Assembly (NCBI RefSeq): GCF_000176855.2
Contig: NC_015138.1
Location: 1,116,001 to 1,180,000, forward strand
Source: Paracidovorax avenae ATCC 19860
GTDB taxonomy: Bacteria > Pseudomonadota > Gammaproteobacteria > Burkholderiales > Burkholderiaceae_C
Direction of reading: 5' to 3'
Length of the DNA stretch: 64,000 nucleotides
Below the pieces are notes generated by a model. The model ran no database searches, was not told the DNA's origin, and saw only the letters and a program-made list of their open reading frames with translations. Numbering within the stretch: the first letter of the stretch is position 1; each line of letters opens with the position of its first letter. Below are positions 54,710 to 63,016 of the stretch, piece after piece. The position numbers and the translations under genes were made by a program.

Positions 54710-54730
54710 CCGTCCCGCCCTCCGGGACGG
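54710..54730 (+). terminator. Hairpin after the GspE/PilB gene
   Basis: A perfect 8-bp GC-rich stem (54710-54717 with 54723-54730) with a 5-nt loop lies 33 bases past the stop. No T run follows, so termination may need Rho. Confidence 0.4.
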
Positions 54731-54846
54731 CGTTCTCGCTGGGGGCGTTGCGGTTTTCCCTAGGTGCCGGATAGGTGGTATCCACATCGATGCACAAAGG
54801 GCGTGATTGCACAATCGCCCGTCAACTTCGTGTAAGGAGTCGTTTC

Positions 54847-55335
54847 GTGAAAATAAAGAGCCAGAAAGATTTCTTCTCAGGCCTCATGTTCATGGGGGTC
54901 GGGGTCGCTTTCGCGGTCGGTGCCACCAGTTACAGCGTCGGCAGCGGCGCGCGCATGGGTCCTGGGTATTTCCCGCTGATCCTGGGGATCCTGCTCGCCA
55001 TCCTGGGCGCGGCCATCACCTTCTATGCCACCGTGGTGGAAAGCGCCGATGGCGACAAGATCGGCAAGTGGGCCTGGAAGCCGCTGTTCTTCATCCTCGC
55101 TTCCAACTTCGCTTTCGGCGTGCTGCTGGCCGGCCTGCCGAGCTTCGGCGTGCCGGCCATGGGCCTGATCGTCGCCATCTACGCGCTCGTGTTCATCGCG
55201 AGCCTGGCGGGCGACACCTTCAACGCCAAGGAAGTGTTCATCCTCGCCACCATCCTCGCGGTGGGCAGCTACGTGGCTTTCGTGTGGGCGCTGAAACTGC
55301 AGTTCCCCGTGTGGCCCAGTTTCATTTCGGGTTGA
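54847..55335 (+). CDS. tctB: Tripartite tricarboxylate transporter small subunit TctB
   Basis: The 162-residue protein is the four-helix small subunit of the TTT (TctABC) uptake family. It has GSGARMGPGYFPLILGI near the first helix pair, a family hallmark. The GTG start at 54847 has an AAGGAG ribosome site seven bases upstream. It precedes tctA by 18 bases. The periplasmic binding protein TctC is not encoded here, so an unlinked receptor must serve this transporter. Confidence 0.92.
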   Translation: MKIKSQKDFFSGLMFMGVGVAFAVGATSYSVGSGARMGPGYFPLILGILLAILGAAITFYATVVESADGDKIGKWAWKPLFFILASNFAFGVLLAGLPSFGVPAMGLIVAIYALVFIASLAGDTFNAKEVFILATILAVGSYVAFVWALKLQFPVWPSFISG

Positions 55336-55353
55336 GCGGGAGCATCGATAACC

Positions 55354-56865
55354 ATGGAATTGTTTGACAACCTGGCGACCGGCTTCGGCGTCGCCTTCAC
55401 CTTCCAGAACCTCATCTACTGCCTGATCGGCTGTATTTTGGGGACGCTGATCGGCGTGCTGCCCGGCATCGGGCCCGTGGCCACCATCGCCATGCTGCTG
55501 CCCGCCACCTACGCGCTGCCGCCCGTGGCCGCGCTCATCATGCTGGCCGGCATCTACTACGGTGCGCAGTACGGGGGCTCGACCACCGCGATTCTCGTGA
55601 ACCTGCCGGGCGAGTCATCCTCGGTGGTGACCGTGATCGACGGCTACCAGATGGCGCGCAAGGGCCGCGCGGGCCCGGCGCTCGCCGCCGCCGGCCTGGG
55701 CTCGTTCTTCGCGGGCTGCGTGGGCACGCTGATCCTGGCCGCCTTCGCGCCGCCGCTGACCGAAGTCGCCTTCAAGTTCGGCCCCGCCGAATACTTCTCG
55801 CTGATGGTGCTGGGCCTGATCGGCGCCGTGGTGCTGGCCTCGGGTTCGCTGCTCAAGGCCGTGGCCATGATCGTGCTGGGCCTGCTGCTCGGCCTCGTGG
55901 GTACCGACGTGAACTCGGGCGTGGCCCGCTACAGCTTCGACATTCCCGAACTGACCGACGGCATCAACTTCGTCGTGATCGCCATGGGCGTGTTCGGCTA
56001 CGGTGAAATCATCGCCAACCTCTCCAAGCCCGAGGACGACCGCGAGGTGTTCACGGCCAAGGTGCAGGGCCTGTTTCCCACCAAGGAAGACTTCAAGCGC
56101 ATGATCCCCGCCGTGCTGCGCGGCACCTCGCTCGGCGCGGCCCTGCGCATCCTGCCCGGCGGCGGCGCGCTGCTGGCGGCCTTCGCGGCCTACACGATCG
56201 AGAAGAAGACCAAGCTGAAGCCGGGCGAAGTGCCCTTCGGCAAGGGCAACATCCGCGGCGTGGCGGCCCCCGAGTCGGCCAACAACGCCGGTGCGCAGAC
56301 CTCCTTCATCCCGCTGCTGACGCTGGGCATCCCGCCCAACGCAGTGATGGCGCTGATGGTGGGTGCCATGACCATCCACAACATCCAGCCGGGCCCGCAG
56401 GTGATGACCAGCAACCCCGAGCTGTTCTGGGGCCTGATCGCCTCGATGTGGATCGGCAACGCGATGCTGATCATCCTGAACCTGCCGCTGATCGGCATGT
56501 GGATCAAGCTGCTGACCGTGCCCTACCGCTGGCTGTTCCCCTCCATCGTGCTGTTCTGCGCGGTGGGCGTGTACGGCACGAACAACAACACGTTCGACGT
56601 GTGGCTGGTCGGCATCTTCGGCTTCATCGGCTACATCTTCCACAAGCTGGGCACCGAGCCGGCGCCCCTGCTGCTGGGCTTCATCCTGGGCCCGATGATG
56701 GAAGAGAACCTGCGCCGCGCGCTGCTGCTGTCCCGCGGCGACTGGAGCGTGTTCGTCACGCGCCCGATCTCCGCCGGCCTGCTCGCCGCCGCCGTGCTGC
56801 TGCTCGTCATCGTGCTGCTGCCGGCCGTGAGCAAGAAGCGCGAGGAAGCCTTCGTCGAGGACTGA
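55354..56865 (+). CDS. tctA: Tripartite tricarboxylate transporter permease TctA
   Basis: The 503-residue, about 12-helix permease has the two family signatures GVLPGIGPVATIAMLLP in the first half and APESANNAGAQTSFIPLLTLGIP in the second, plus YGAQYGGSTTAIL. TctA uses the ion gradient to import citrate, terephthalate-like or other carboxylates delivered by a TctC receptor. It ends in a strong terminator. Confidence 0.96.
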   Translation: MELFDNLATGFGVAFTFQNLIYCLIGCILGTLIGVLPGIGPVATIAMLLPATYALPPVAALIMLAGIYYGAQYGGSTTAILVNLPGESSSVVTVIDGYQMARKGRAGPALAAAGLGSFFAGCVGTLILAAFAPPLTEVAFKFGPAEYFSLMVLGLIGAVVLASGSLLKAVAMIVLGLLLGLVGTDVNSGVARYSFDIPELTDGINFVVIAMGVFGYGEIIANLSKPEDDREVFTAKVQGLFPTKEDFKRMIPAVLRGTSLGAALRILPGGGALLAAFAAYTIEKKTKLKPGEVPFGKGNIRGVAAPESANNAGAQTSFIPLLTLGIPPNAVMALMVGAMTIHNIQPGPQVMTSNPELFWGLIASMWIGNAMLIILNLPLIGMWIKLLTVPYRWLFPSIVLFCAVGVYGTNNNTFDVWLVGIFGFIGYIFHKLGTEPAPLLLGFILGPMMEENLRRALLLSRGDWSVFVTRPISAGLLAAAVLLLVIVLLPAVSKKREEAFVED

Positions 56866-56902
56866 CCCGCACAGGGCACATCCTCTTCCACGATTGGGAA
56901 AG

Positions 56903-56928
56903 ACGGCACCTTCGGGTGCCGTTTTTTC
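56903..56928 (+). terminator. Strong intrinsic terminator after tctA
   Basis: An 8-bp stem (56903-56910 with 56915-56922) with a UUCG tetraloop runs into six T residues. It lies 37 bases past the tctA stop and also faces the convergent gene at 56942. Confidence 0.95.
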
Positions 56929-56941
56929 TTGGGCGGGCGGG

Positions 56942-57430
56942 TCAGGGCATGACGGCGGAATCGGGCAGGGGCGGGCAGCCGGTGCATTCGGGGGGGATGT
57001 TCTCGAAGACGACGTCTCTTCCGATGCGGACCTTGTTCATGGGGGGATTCAGGTACCAGTACAACTGGCCGTTGATCCAGAGATCCACTACTTCGCTTTC
57101 TCCAAGCAGGGTTTCTGGTTGAATGCGGTAGATGCGCACGAAGGACGGGAACTTCATTTCGTGATGCATGAGCTGCTGCAATGGCGATGCATCGTAGAAA
57201 TCAAGCCGATAAACGTGGCGCGGGCTGATCGACTGTCCTTTGTGCTTCGGCGTTACTGCATGGCAAGCCACTCCTATTAGAGCGAACGCCAGAAGCGTTT
57301 TCGATGCCCATAATTTGCATGGGCGACGAGGGGGATTTTTTAGAATGGTAATGACGATTGCCCATGCTGCGCTTCCCGCCGTGCTCAGGGCATGACGGCA
57401 GAATCCGGTAAGGGCGGGCAATCCGTGCAT
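56942..57430 (-). CDS. Small lipoprotein-like protein, tandem paralog (downstream copy)
   Basis: Its last 90 residues are close to the upstream neighbour: SPRHVYRLDFYDAS, LLGESEVVDLWINGQ, and the C-terminus PPLPDSAVMP. A hydrophobic stretch ending Gly-Val-Ala-Cys looks like a lipobox, suggesting a lipoprotein of about 135 residues. No ATG, GTG or TTG stands where that signal would begin. The nearest in-frame ATG (57430, used here) overlaps the upstream gene by 46 bases and makes an odd N-terminus; an ATT start near 57350 or decay of the start is possible. Function unknown; possible immunity protein from its place behind DUF6402. Confidence 0.5.
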   Translation of the reverse strand: MHGLPALTGFCRHALSTAGSAAWAIVITILKNPPRRPCKLWASKTLLAFALIGVACHAVTPKHKGQSISPRHVYRLDFYDASPLQQLMHHEMKFPSFVRIYRIQPETLLGESEVVDLWINGQLYWYLNPPMNKVRIGRDVVFENIPPECTGCPPLPDSAVMP

Positions 57431-57798
57431 TCCGGCGGGATATTCTCGAAGACTACATCGCGGCCCACCCGGACCTTGTTCATAGGAGGATACAGATACC
57501 AATAAATCTGCCCATTGATCCATAGGTCTACTACGTCGCTCTCTCCAAGCAGCGTCTTCGGATCGACACGGTAGAGTCGAATAACGTGGGGGTAGCGCAT
57601 GTCCCGATGAACCAGCTTTTGGAGCCATGAGGCTTCGTAATAGTCCAGACGGTATAAATGTCGGGGGCTGTAGTGGCTGCGGTCATACTTGGGAGTTCCT
57701 AAATACCAGATTACGCCAAGTAGTGAAGCGCCAATGGTAAGCCACTTGATGCGCTTCCAGTATCTATGGATATTGGTCAATTTTGTGTCACCATTCAA
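57385..57798 (-). CDS. Small membrane-anchored protein, tandem paralog (upstream copy)
   Basis: The 137-residue product has a basic N-terminus, one membrane helix (about 18-34) and the same conserved tail as the gene downstream (SPRHLYRLDYYEAS, LLGESDVVDLWINGQ, PPECTDCPPLPDSAVMP). The start is a TTG that overlaps the DUF6402 stop by 11 bases, so it relies on translational coupling. No named family is recognised. The conserved CTDCPP motif could bind metal or form disulfides. The region is lower in G+C than its neighbours. Confidence 0.65.
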   Translation of the reverse strand: MNGDTKLTNIHRYWKRIKWLTIGASLLGVIWYLGTPKYDRSHYSPRHLYRLDYYEASWLQKLVHRDMRYPHVIRLYRVDPKTLLGESDVVDLWINGQIYWYLYPPMNKVRVGRDVVFENIPPECTDCPPLPDSAVMP

Positions 57799-58681
57799 AC
57801 TTCAAAGGAAAAGCGAGGCGTACGCGGTGAACATTCGACAAAATCATGAAATCTCCACCTCTTTGGTTCTTGTCGCGCCACCGGCGAAAATCCTTGTTTT
57901 GAACGATGTATTTGCGCTTTTGCACCAGTTCAGGAGCCTCATCCATAACTGAATCCTCGAGGGGCACGCTCACTTGTGTATGAATGCCGCATTCAACCCC
58001 CTCAAAGCCCCAGCACCCCAAAGGTTGCGAGATGAAGTTGCCGTCGTCGTTGAAGTCGTAGGCGTCACGCAAGTAAAAACCCAGTTCATCGATCTCAACC
58101 CGGGCTCTTCCTGGGCCTCGAGAAAAGACATTGCCGGATACAGCCACATTCATCTGTGCCTCGCCCATAGCCCCATAGAAATCATCCATCGGGTCGCCCC
58201 ATTTGCCGAATACCGTGTAGTTAACTTGGCACGTATCTTCCAGGAGCTTCGCCGGTTGTGCCAGGTTTCCCAGGCGCCAGCATTGCTGATGGCGTCCTCG
58301 GCCTTGGCTCTCCACGCGGTCCTTCAGTTGGGCAATGCCTGCAGGACTGGACCATTTCGAAGTCAGCTGAGCCAAGGCAGCTTGAACCCGGGAAAAACCT
58401 AGTGCCCACTCCATCTTGACGGTGTTTTCGTCGAGATGCGCTGGACCGAGCTGATGCAAACGACTGGGTGGTTCGCTGAACTTCATCTCCTTGGTCATCT
58501 GATACGCCGCCCCATTGAACCACCGCTCCATCAACGCCGCAGCCACCGGCCACCCCAGCCGCGAACGCATCACGGACGGTATGTCGCGCAACTGGAACAG
58601 CGGCGTTGCATATTTGGGCTTGTTGCTCCGCCCGAGAACGGCTTGCAGCGCCTCTTGCGGCGCTTTCATCAGATCGACCAT
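57788..58681 (-). CDS. DUF6402 family protein
   Basis: The 297-residue protein fits DUF6402 as I recall it: LFQLRDIPSVMRSRLGWPVA, LMERWFNGAAYQM, and a late GFYLRDAYDFND with SQPLGCWG. These proteins are often encoded near type VI secretion VgrG or effector modules, but their activity is unknown. The ATG at 58681 is preceded by a strong AGGGAGGA ribosome site, better than the ATG at 58720. Two tandem paralogous small proteins follow on the same strand, arranged as toxin then immunity genes might be. No VgrG, PAAR or Hcp gene is in the window. Confidence 0.75.
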   Translation of the reverse strand: MVDLMKAPQEALQAVLGRSNKPKYATPLFQLRDIPSVMRSRLGWPVAAALMERWFNGAAYQMTKEMKFSEPPSRLHQLGPAHLDENTVKMEWALGFSRVQAALAQLTSKWSSPAGIAQLKDRVESQGRGRHQQCWRLGNLAQPAKLLEDTCQVNYTVFGKWGDPMDDFYGAMGEAQMNVAVSGNVFSRGPGRARVEIDELGFYLRDAYDFNDDGNFISQPLGCWGFEGVECGIHTQVSVPLEDSVMDEAPELVQKRKYIVQNKDFRRWRDKNQRGGDFMILSNVHRVRLAFPLKFEW

Positions 58682-58911
58682 TTTTCCTCCCTCTTCATCT
58701 CGTACTGCACTGCGCAGCATGATGATCGGCGCGGATTATGCGAAGAGATCCGGCGCCAAACCCTTCCTGGCACGGTAGAGATAGGTGGCGAGACGTAACA
58801 GTTCCACTCGCCGAAACGCATGCCGTCACCGCTTGACTGTCCTGTGCAGCCCGTGCAAATACGGCCCTCCCGCCCATCGCGTCCCACGCTGCCAGCCTTG
58901 TGCAATGCCGC

Positions 58912-59892
58912 ATGCCGCGCTTCGCGGTGCATGCCACACTGCTGCTTTCCCCGCCTTCGCGCCCGCGCGCCCGCCCCGTGCCCTCCGATACCGCAGCTGC
59001 CTCTCCTCCTCCCGCGAAAGCCGCCACCGGCCTCGTCCTCGCCCTCGTGGGCGCCATTGCCTTCAGCGGCAAGGCCATCATCGTCAAGCTCGCCTACCGG
59101 TACGGCGTGGATGCGGTCACGCTGCTGATGTACCGCATGCTGTTCGCGCTGCCGATCTTCGCGGTGATGGCGTGGTGGGCGAGCCGGGGCAAGCCGCCGC
59201 TGTCGCGCCGCGACTGGGCGGGCATCGTGGGCCTGGGCGTCACGGGGTACTACCTCGCGAGCTTTCTCGATTTCGCCGGGCTGGCCTACATCACGGCGAG
59301 CCTGGAGCGGCTCATCCTGTACCTCAACCCCACGCTGGTGGTGGTGCTGGGCTGGCTGCTGTACGGGCGCGGCATCCGCCGCGGGCAGGTGCTGGGCATG
59401 GCGATCAGCTATTGCGGCGTGGTGCTGGTGTTCGGCCACGAAGCAAGCCTGCAGGGCAAGGACGTGGCCTGGGGCGTGCTGCTGGTCTTCCTCTCGGCCG
59501 CGAGCTATGCGGTCTACCTGGTGTACAGCGGCGAGATGGTGCGGCGCGTCGGCTCGCTGCGGCTCGTGGGCCTGGCCACCACGGTGGCGTGCGTGTGCTG
59601 CATCGCGCAGTTCGCGGCGCTGCGCCCGCTCTCGGCGGCGGTGGTGGCGCCCGAGGTGCTGTGGTTGTCGGTGTGCAATGCGGTGCTGTGCACGGCCGTG
59701 CCGGTGCTGCTGGTGATGATGGCGATCGAGCGCATCGGCGCTGGTGCGGCGGCGCAGGCCGGCATGATCGGGCCGCTGTCCACGATCCTGATGGGCGTGT
59801 GGCTGCTGGGCGAGCCGTTCACGCTCTGGGTGGCGGCCGGCACGGTGCTGGTGATGGCGGGCATCTTCGTGTTCACGCGAATGCGGGCCTGA
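58912..59892 (+). CDS. EamA/DMT-superfamily transporter
   Basis: The 326-residue protein has ten hydrophobic helices in two EamA repeats, with the SLERLILYLNPTLVVVLG stretch in the first half and MIGPLSTILMGVWLLGEPFT in the second. Such proteins export amino acids, metabolites or nucleotides; the substrate is unknown. The first 40 residues are polar and poorly conserved, so a GTG at 58978 may be the true start, giving a 304-residue form. A TTGACT (58833-58838) upstream could be a -35 box. Confidence 0.87.
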   Translation: MPRFAVHATLLLSPPSRPRARPVPSDTAAASPPPAKAATGLVLALVGAIAFSGKAIIVKLAYRYGVDAVTLLMYRMLFALPIFAVMAWWASRGKPPLSRRDWAGIVGLGVTGYYLASFLDFAGLAYITASLERLILYLNPTLVVVLGWLLYGRGIRRGQVLGMAISYCGVVLVFGHEASLQGKDVAWGVLLVFLSAASYAVYLVYSGEMVRRVGSLRLVGLATTVACVCCIAQFAALRPLSAAVVAPEVLWLSVCNAVLCTAVPVLLVMMAIERIGAGAAAQAGMIGPLSTILMGVWLLGEPFTLWVAAGTVLVMAGIFVFTRMRA

Positions 59893-60036
59893 AGGGCAGG
59901 CGCCATCCGCTATTCCCCGGCGCCCCACGCGGATGCCGGGCTTCCGTACCATCGCGGTTCCGGCGCCTGGCGCGCCACTGACAACCACTGCGTTGCCGCA
60001 TCGCGCGGCTCGGCGCGGAACGAAAGGACACGCACT

Positions 60037-60867
60037 ATGGATCTGGGTATCACGGGCAAATGGGCACTGGTGTGCGGCGCGAGCAAAGGGCTGGGCTACG
60101 GCTGCGCCGAGGCGCTGGTGCGCGAGGGCGTGAACGTGGTCATCAATGCGCGCAACCCCGAGGACCTGCGCCTGGCGGCCGCGCGGCTGGCTTCGGCGGG
60201 CGCGGAGATCACGGCGGCCGCGGGGCAGAAGGGGCCGCCGCCGCAGGTGGTGGCCGTGGCCGCCGACATCACCACGCCGGAGGGGCGCGAGGCGGCGTTC
60301 GCCGCGCCCGGCGGGCCGGGGCGCGATTTCGACATCGTGGTGACGAACGCGGGCGGCCCGCCGCCCGGCGATTTCCGCGAGTGGGACCGCGAGGCCTGGA
60401 TCCGCGCCGTGGACGCCAACATGCTCACGCCCATCGAGCTGATCCGCGCGACGGTGGACGGCATGGCGGCGCGCGGCTTCGGCCGCATCGTGAACATCAC
60501 GTCGAGCGCGGTGAAGGCGCCGATCGACATCCTGGGCCTGTCCAACGGCGCGCGCAGCGGCCTCACGGGCTTCGTGGCGGGCGCGGCGCGCAGCAGCATC
60601 GCCGCCAAGGGCGTGACCATCAACAACCTGCTGCCCGGCAAGTTCGACACCGACCGGCTGGCGGCCACCATCCAGGCGGCCGTGAAGAAGTCGGGCAAGA
60701 GCGAGGACGATGTGCGCCGGGCCCAGCAGGCGGCCATTCCGGCGGGCCGCTACGGCACGCCGGAGGAGTTCGGGGCGATCTGCGCCTTCCTCTGCAGCGT
60801 GCAGGCGGCCTACATGACCGGGCAGAACGTGCTGGCGGACGGCGGCGCCTACCCCGGTGCGTTCTGA
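60037..60867 (+). CDS. Atypical short-chain dehydrogenase/reductase (no YxxxK)
   Basis: The 276-residue SDR has the cofactor motif GASKGLGYG, NARN, the NAGG strand and IVNITSSAV with the catalytic serine. At the place where Tyr-x-x-x-Lys should stand, 13 residues later, it has Ser-Asn-Gly-Ala-Arg (LGLSNGARSG). Some SDR subgroups show this change, and their activity is uncertain. An AAAGGA ribosome site precedes the ATG. Annotation as an oxoacyl-type reductase by homology alone would be unsafe. Confidence 0.87.
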   Translation: MDLGITGKWALVCGASKGLGYGCAEALVREGVNVVINARNPEDLRLAAARLASAGAEITAAAGQKGPPPQVVAVAADITTPEGREAAFAAPGGPGRDFDIVVTNAGGPPPGDFREWDREAWIRAVDANMLTPIELIRATVDGMAARGFGRIVNITSSAVKAPIDILGLSNGARSGLTGFVAGAARSSIAAKGVTINNLLPGKFDTDRLAATIQAAVKKSGKSEDDVRRAQQAAIPAGRYGTPEEFGAICAFLCSVQAAYMTGQNVLADGGAYPGAF

Positions 60868-60888
60868 GCGGCGGCGGCCTGCGGGCTT

Positions 60889-62343
60889 TCAGTGCCGGCC
60901 CGCGAGGCCGACCAGCAGGCGCGCCAGCGCCAGCCGGGCGCGCGTGTAGGGCGGGAACAGCAGCCGCAGCCCGTTGAGCGGGCCGTCGGCCAGGCAGGCG
61001 CGCTCGTGCGAGAAGGCGCGGAAGCCGTGCCATCCATGGGCGCTGCCCAGCCCGGAGCGGTTCACGCCGCCGAAGGGCAGGCCGGCATGGGCGTATTGCT
61101 GCACGCACAGGTTCACGCCCAGGCTGCCGGAGCTGGTGTGCGCCGCCACCCGGGCGATGGCCTCCCGGTCGCGGCTGAAGATGTAGAGGGCCAGGGGCTT
61201 GGGCGCGGCGTTGGCGCGCGCGATGGCTTCGTCCAGCGTGTCGAAGGTGCGCAGCGGCATGACGGGCCCGAAGATTTCCTCGGTCTCGATGCGGGCGTCT
61301 TCCGGCACATCGGCCAGCAGGGTGGGCGCGACGTAGCGGGCGGCCGCGTCGTGCGTGCCGCCGTCCAGCGCTGTGGCGCCGCGCGCGAGCGCATCGTCCA
61401 CCAGCTCTGCCACGCGCGCGGCGTGGCGCACGCTCACCATGCGCCCGAGGTCGGGACTGGCGGCCACCGCGTGCGCGCCGCGCCCGTAATGCCGCGCGAC
61501 CGCCTCGCGCCAGCATTCGGCGAAGCGGGCCGCGACGCTGCGGTGCACGAGCACGTGGTCGGGCGCGACGCAGGTCTGGCCGGCGTTGGCGAGCTTGCCC
61601 CAGGCCAGCATGCGCGCGGCGGCGGGCAGGTCGGCGCTCGCATCCACGATCGCGGGCGACTTGCCGCCCAGCTCCAGGGTGACGGAGGCGAGGTGGCGCG
61701 ACGCCGCGGCCATCACCACCTGGCCCACGGCGGGCGAACCGGTGAAGAAGATGTGGTCGAAGGGCAGGGCCAGCAGGTGCGTGGCGGTGGCCACGCCGCC
61801 TTCGACCAGCGCCACCTCGGCGGGCTCGAACACTTCCGCGATGACCTCGGCGACGAGGGCATTCACGTGCGGCGTGAATTCCGATGGCTTGACGATGGCC
61901 GTGTTGCCGGCCGCCACGGCCGAGACCAGCGGGCCCAGCACCGTGTTCAGCGGGTAGTTCCAAGGGCCGATGATGAGGCAGCGCCCGCGCGGCTGGCATT
62001 GCACCAGCGCGCGGGTGCCGATGGTGGCCAGCGTGGGGCCGACGCGGCGCGGCCGCATCCAGCGTTGCAGGTGGCGGATGGCGTGGCCGGCTTCGCCGAG
62101 CACCGGCAGCAGTTCGGTCAGTTCCACCTCCACCGCGGGCTTGCCGAGATCGGCGCGGAAGGCGGCATACCAGCGTTCGCGGCGCGCCTGCACGGCACGG
62201 TGCAGGCGGCGCAGCATGCCGCGGCGCCGGGCGGCATCGGAGCTGCGCAGCGCCAGGGCCGTGGCGGCCTGGGCGTCGAAGAGGGCGCGTACGACGGCCT
62301 CGGGGGCATCCTGGGGACATGGTTCCCGTGCGGGCGGCTGCAT
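60889..62343 (-). CDS. Aldehyde dehydrogenase (coniferyl-aldehyde-dehydrogenase-like)
   Basis: The 484-residue NAD(P)+-dependent enzyme has IIGPWNYPLNTVLGPL, FTGSPAVG, the general base Glu in TLELGGKSP and the nucleophile Cys in NAGQTCVAPD. The class 3/CALDH-like branch lacks the usual oligomerisation tail, and the C-terminus here extends into a hydrophobic patch (LLFPPYTRARLAL) that may touch the membrane. It is the last gene of a minus-strand group with an aldolase-like protein and an aminotransferase. Confidence 0.9.
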   Translation of the reverse strand: MQPPAREPCPQDAPEAVVRALFDAQAATALALRSSDAARRRGMLRRLHRAVQARRERWYAAFRADLGKPAVEVELTELLPVLGEAGHAIRHLQRWMRPRRVGPTLATIGTRALVQCQPRGRCLIIGPWNYPLNTVLGPLVSAVAAGNTAIVKPSEFTPHVNALVAEVIAEVFEPAEVALVEGGVATATHLLALPFDHIFFTGSPAVGQVVMAAASRHLASVTLELGGKSPAIVDASADLPAAARMLAWGKLANAGQTCVAPDHVLVHRSVAARFAECWREAVARHYGRGAHAVAASPDLGRMVSVRHAARVAELVDDALARGATALDGGTHDAAARYVAPTLLADVPEDARIETEEIFGPVMPLRTFDTLDEAIARANAAPKPLALYIFSRDREAIARVAAHTSSGSLGVNLCVQQYAHAGLPFGGVNRSGLGSAHGWHGFRAFSHERACLADGPLNGLRLLFPPYTRARLALARLLVGLAGRH

Positions 62344-62345
62344 GT

Positions 62346-63005
62346 TCAGTAGCCCTTGCTTTCCTCGGGCAGCAGGCCGTGCCGCACGCGCTGCCGGGCC
62401 CGTTGCTCGTCCTTCATGAGCCGGCGGTTCGCCACGTGCCGCACGATCCAGGGCAGGGGCCGCACCGCGCCGCCGCTGGCAGTGGCGAGCACGTAGGCCT
62501 TGGCGCATTTCTCGAACAGCTCGGCATTGAGCGCGAGCCGCGCGCCGGTCATGCCCAGCGCCAGCGGTTCGCCCTGCACCAGCAGCACGTTGCCGCCCCG
62601 GCCGAGGGCGGATTGCAGCCGCTCGCCGGACGCCGCGGGCTGGGGCGGTGCCATGTGGCCGAGGTGGCGCACCTGTTCGTCGAACACGCCGGGCATGGCG
62701 CCGCCGAAGCCTTCCAGGCAGAGCCCGAACGGGCCGCCACCGGAGGCCACGGCGCAGACATCGGGGCGCAGTGCGTACACGCCCGCATGCAGCGGCGCGC
62801 GCGCATCGGCCGGCCCCAGGGCGTCCGGTTCGTCCAGGCCGGGCAGGGGCAGGCGGCGCGGCGCGACGTCTGCCGCGCGGCCGAACCACATGTCGCCGGT
62901 GCCGGGAATGCGCAGCGACAGCGCCGGCCGGCGGCCGCCCAGCAGCTGCCGGGCCTCCAGGCGGTCGCGCAGCGTGTGCCAGAGCTGCTCGAGGGTTGCG
63001 TCCAT
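62346..63005 (-). CDS. Class II aldolase/adducin-like protein with lost metal site
   Basis: The 219-residue protein follows the AraD/class II aldolase layout: LSLRIPGTGDMWFG near the N-terminus, PLHAGVYALRPDVCAV in the middle and GRGGNVLLVQGEPLALG later. The zinc-binding HxH after the DVCAV strand (usually HTHSPY) is replaced by ASGGGPFG, and the late His is also missing. It may be non-catalytic or use another chemistry. It lies two bases upstream of the ALDH gene and 11 bases downstream of the aminotransferase. Confidence 0.7.
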   Translation of the reverse strand: MDATLEQLWHTLRDRLEARQLLGGRRPALSLRIPGTGDMWFGRAADVAPRRLPLPGLDEPDALGPADARAPLHAGVYALRPDVCAVASGGGPFGLCLEGFGGAMPGVFDEQVRHLGHMAPPQPAASGERLQSALGRGGNVLLVQGEPLALGMTGARLALNAELFEKCAKAYVLATASGGAVRPLPWIVRHVANRRLMKDEQRARQRVRHGLLPEESKGY

Positions 63006-63016
63006 GGCGGCCTCCC

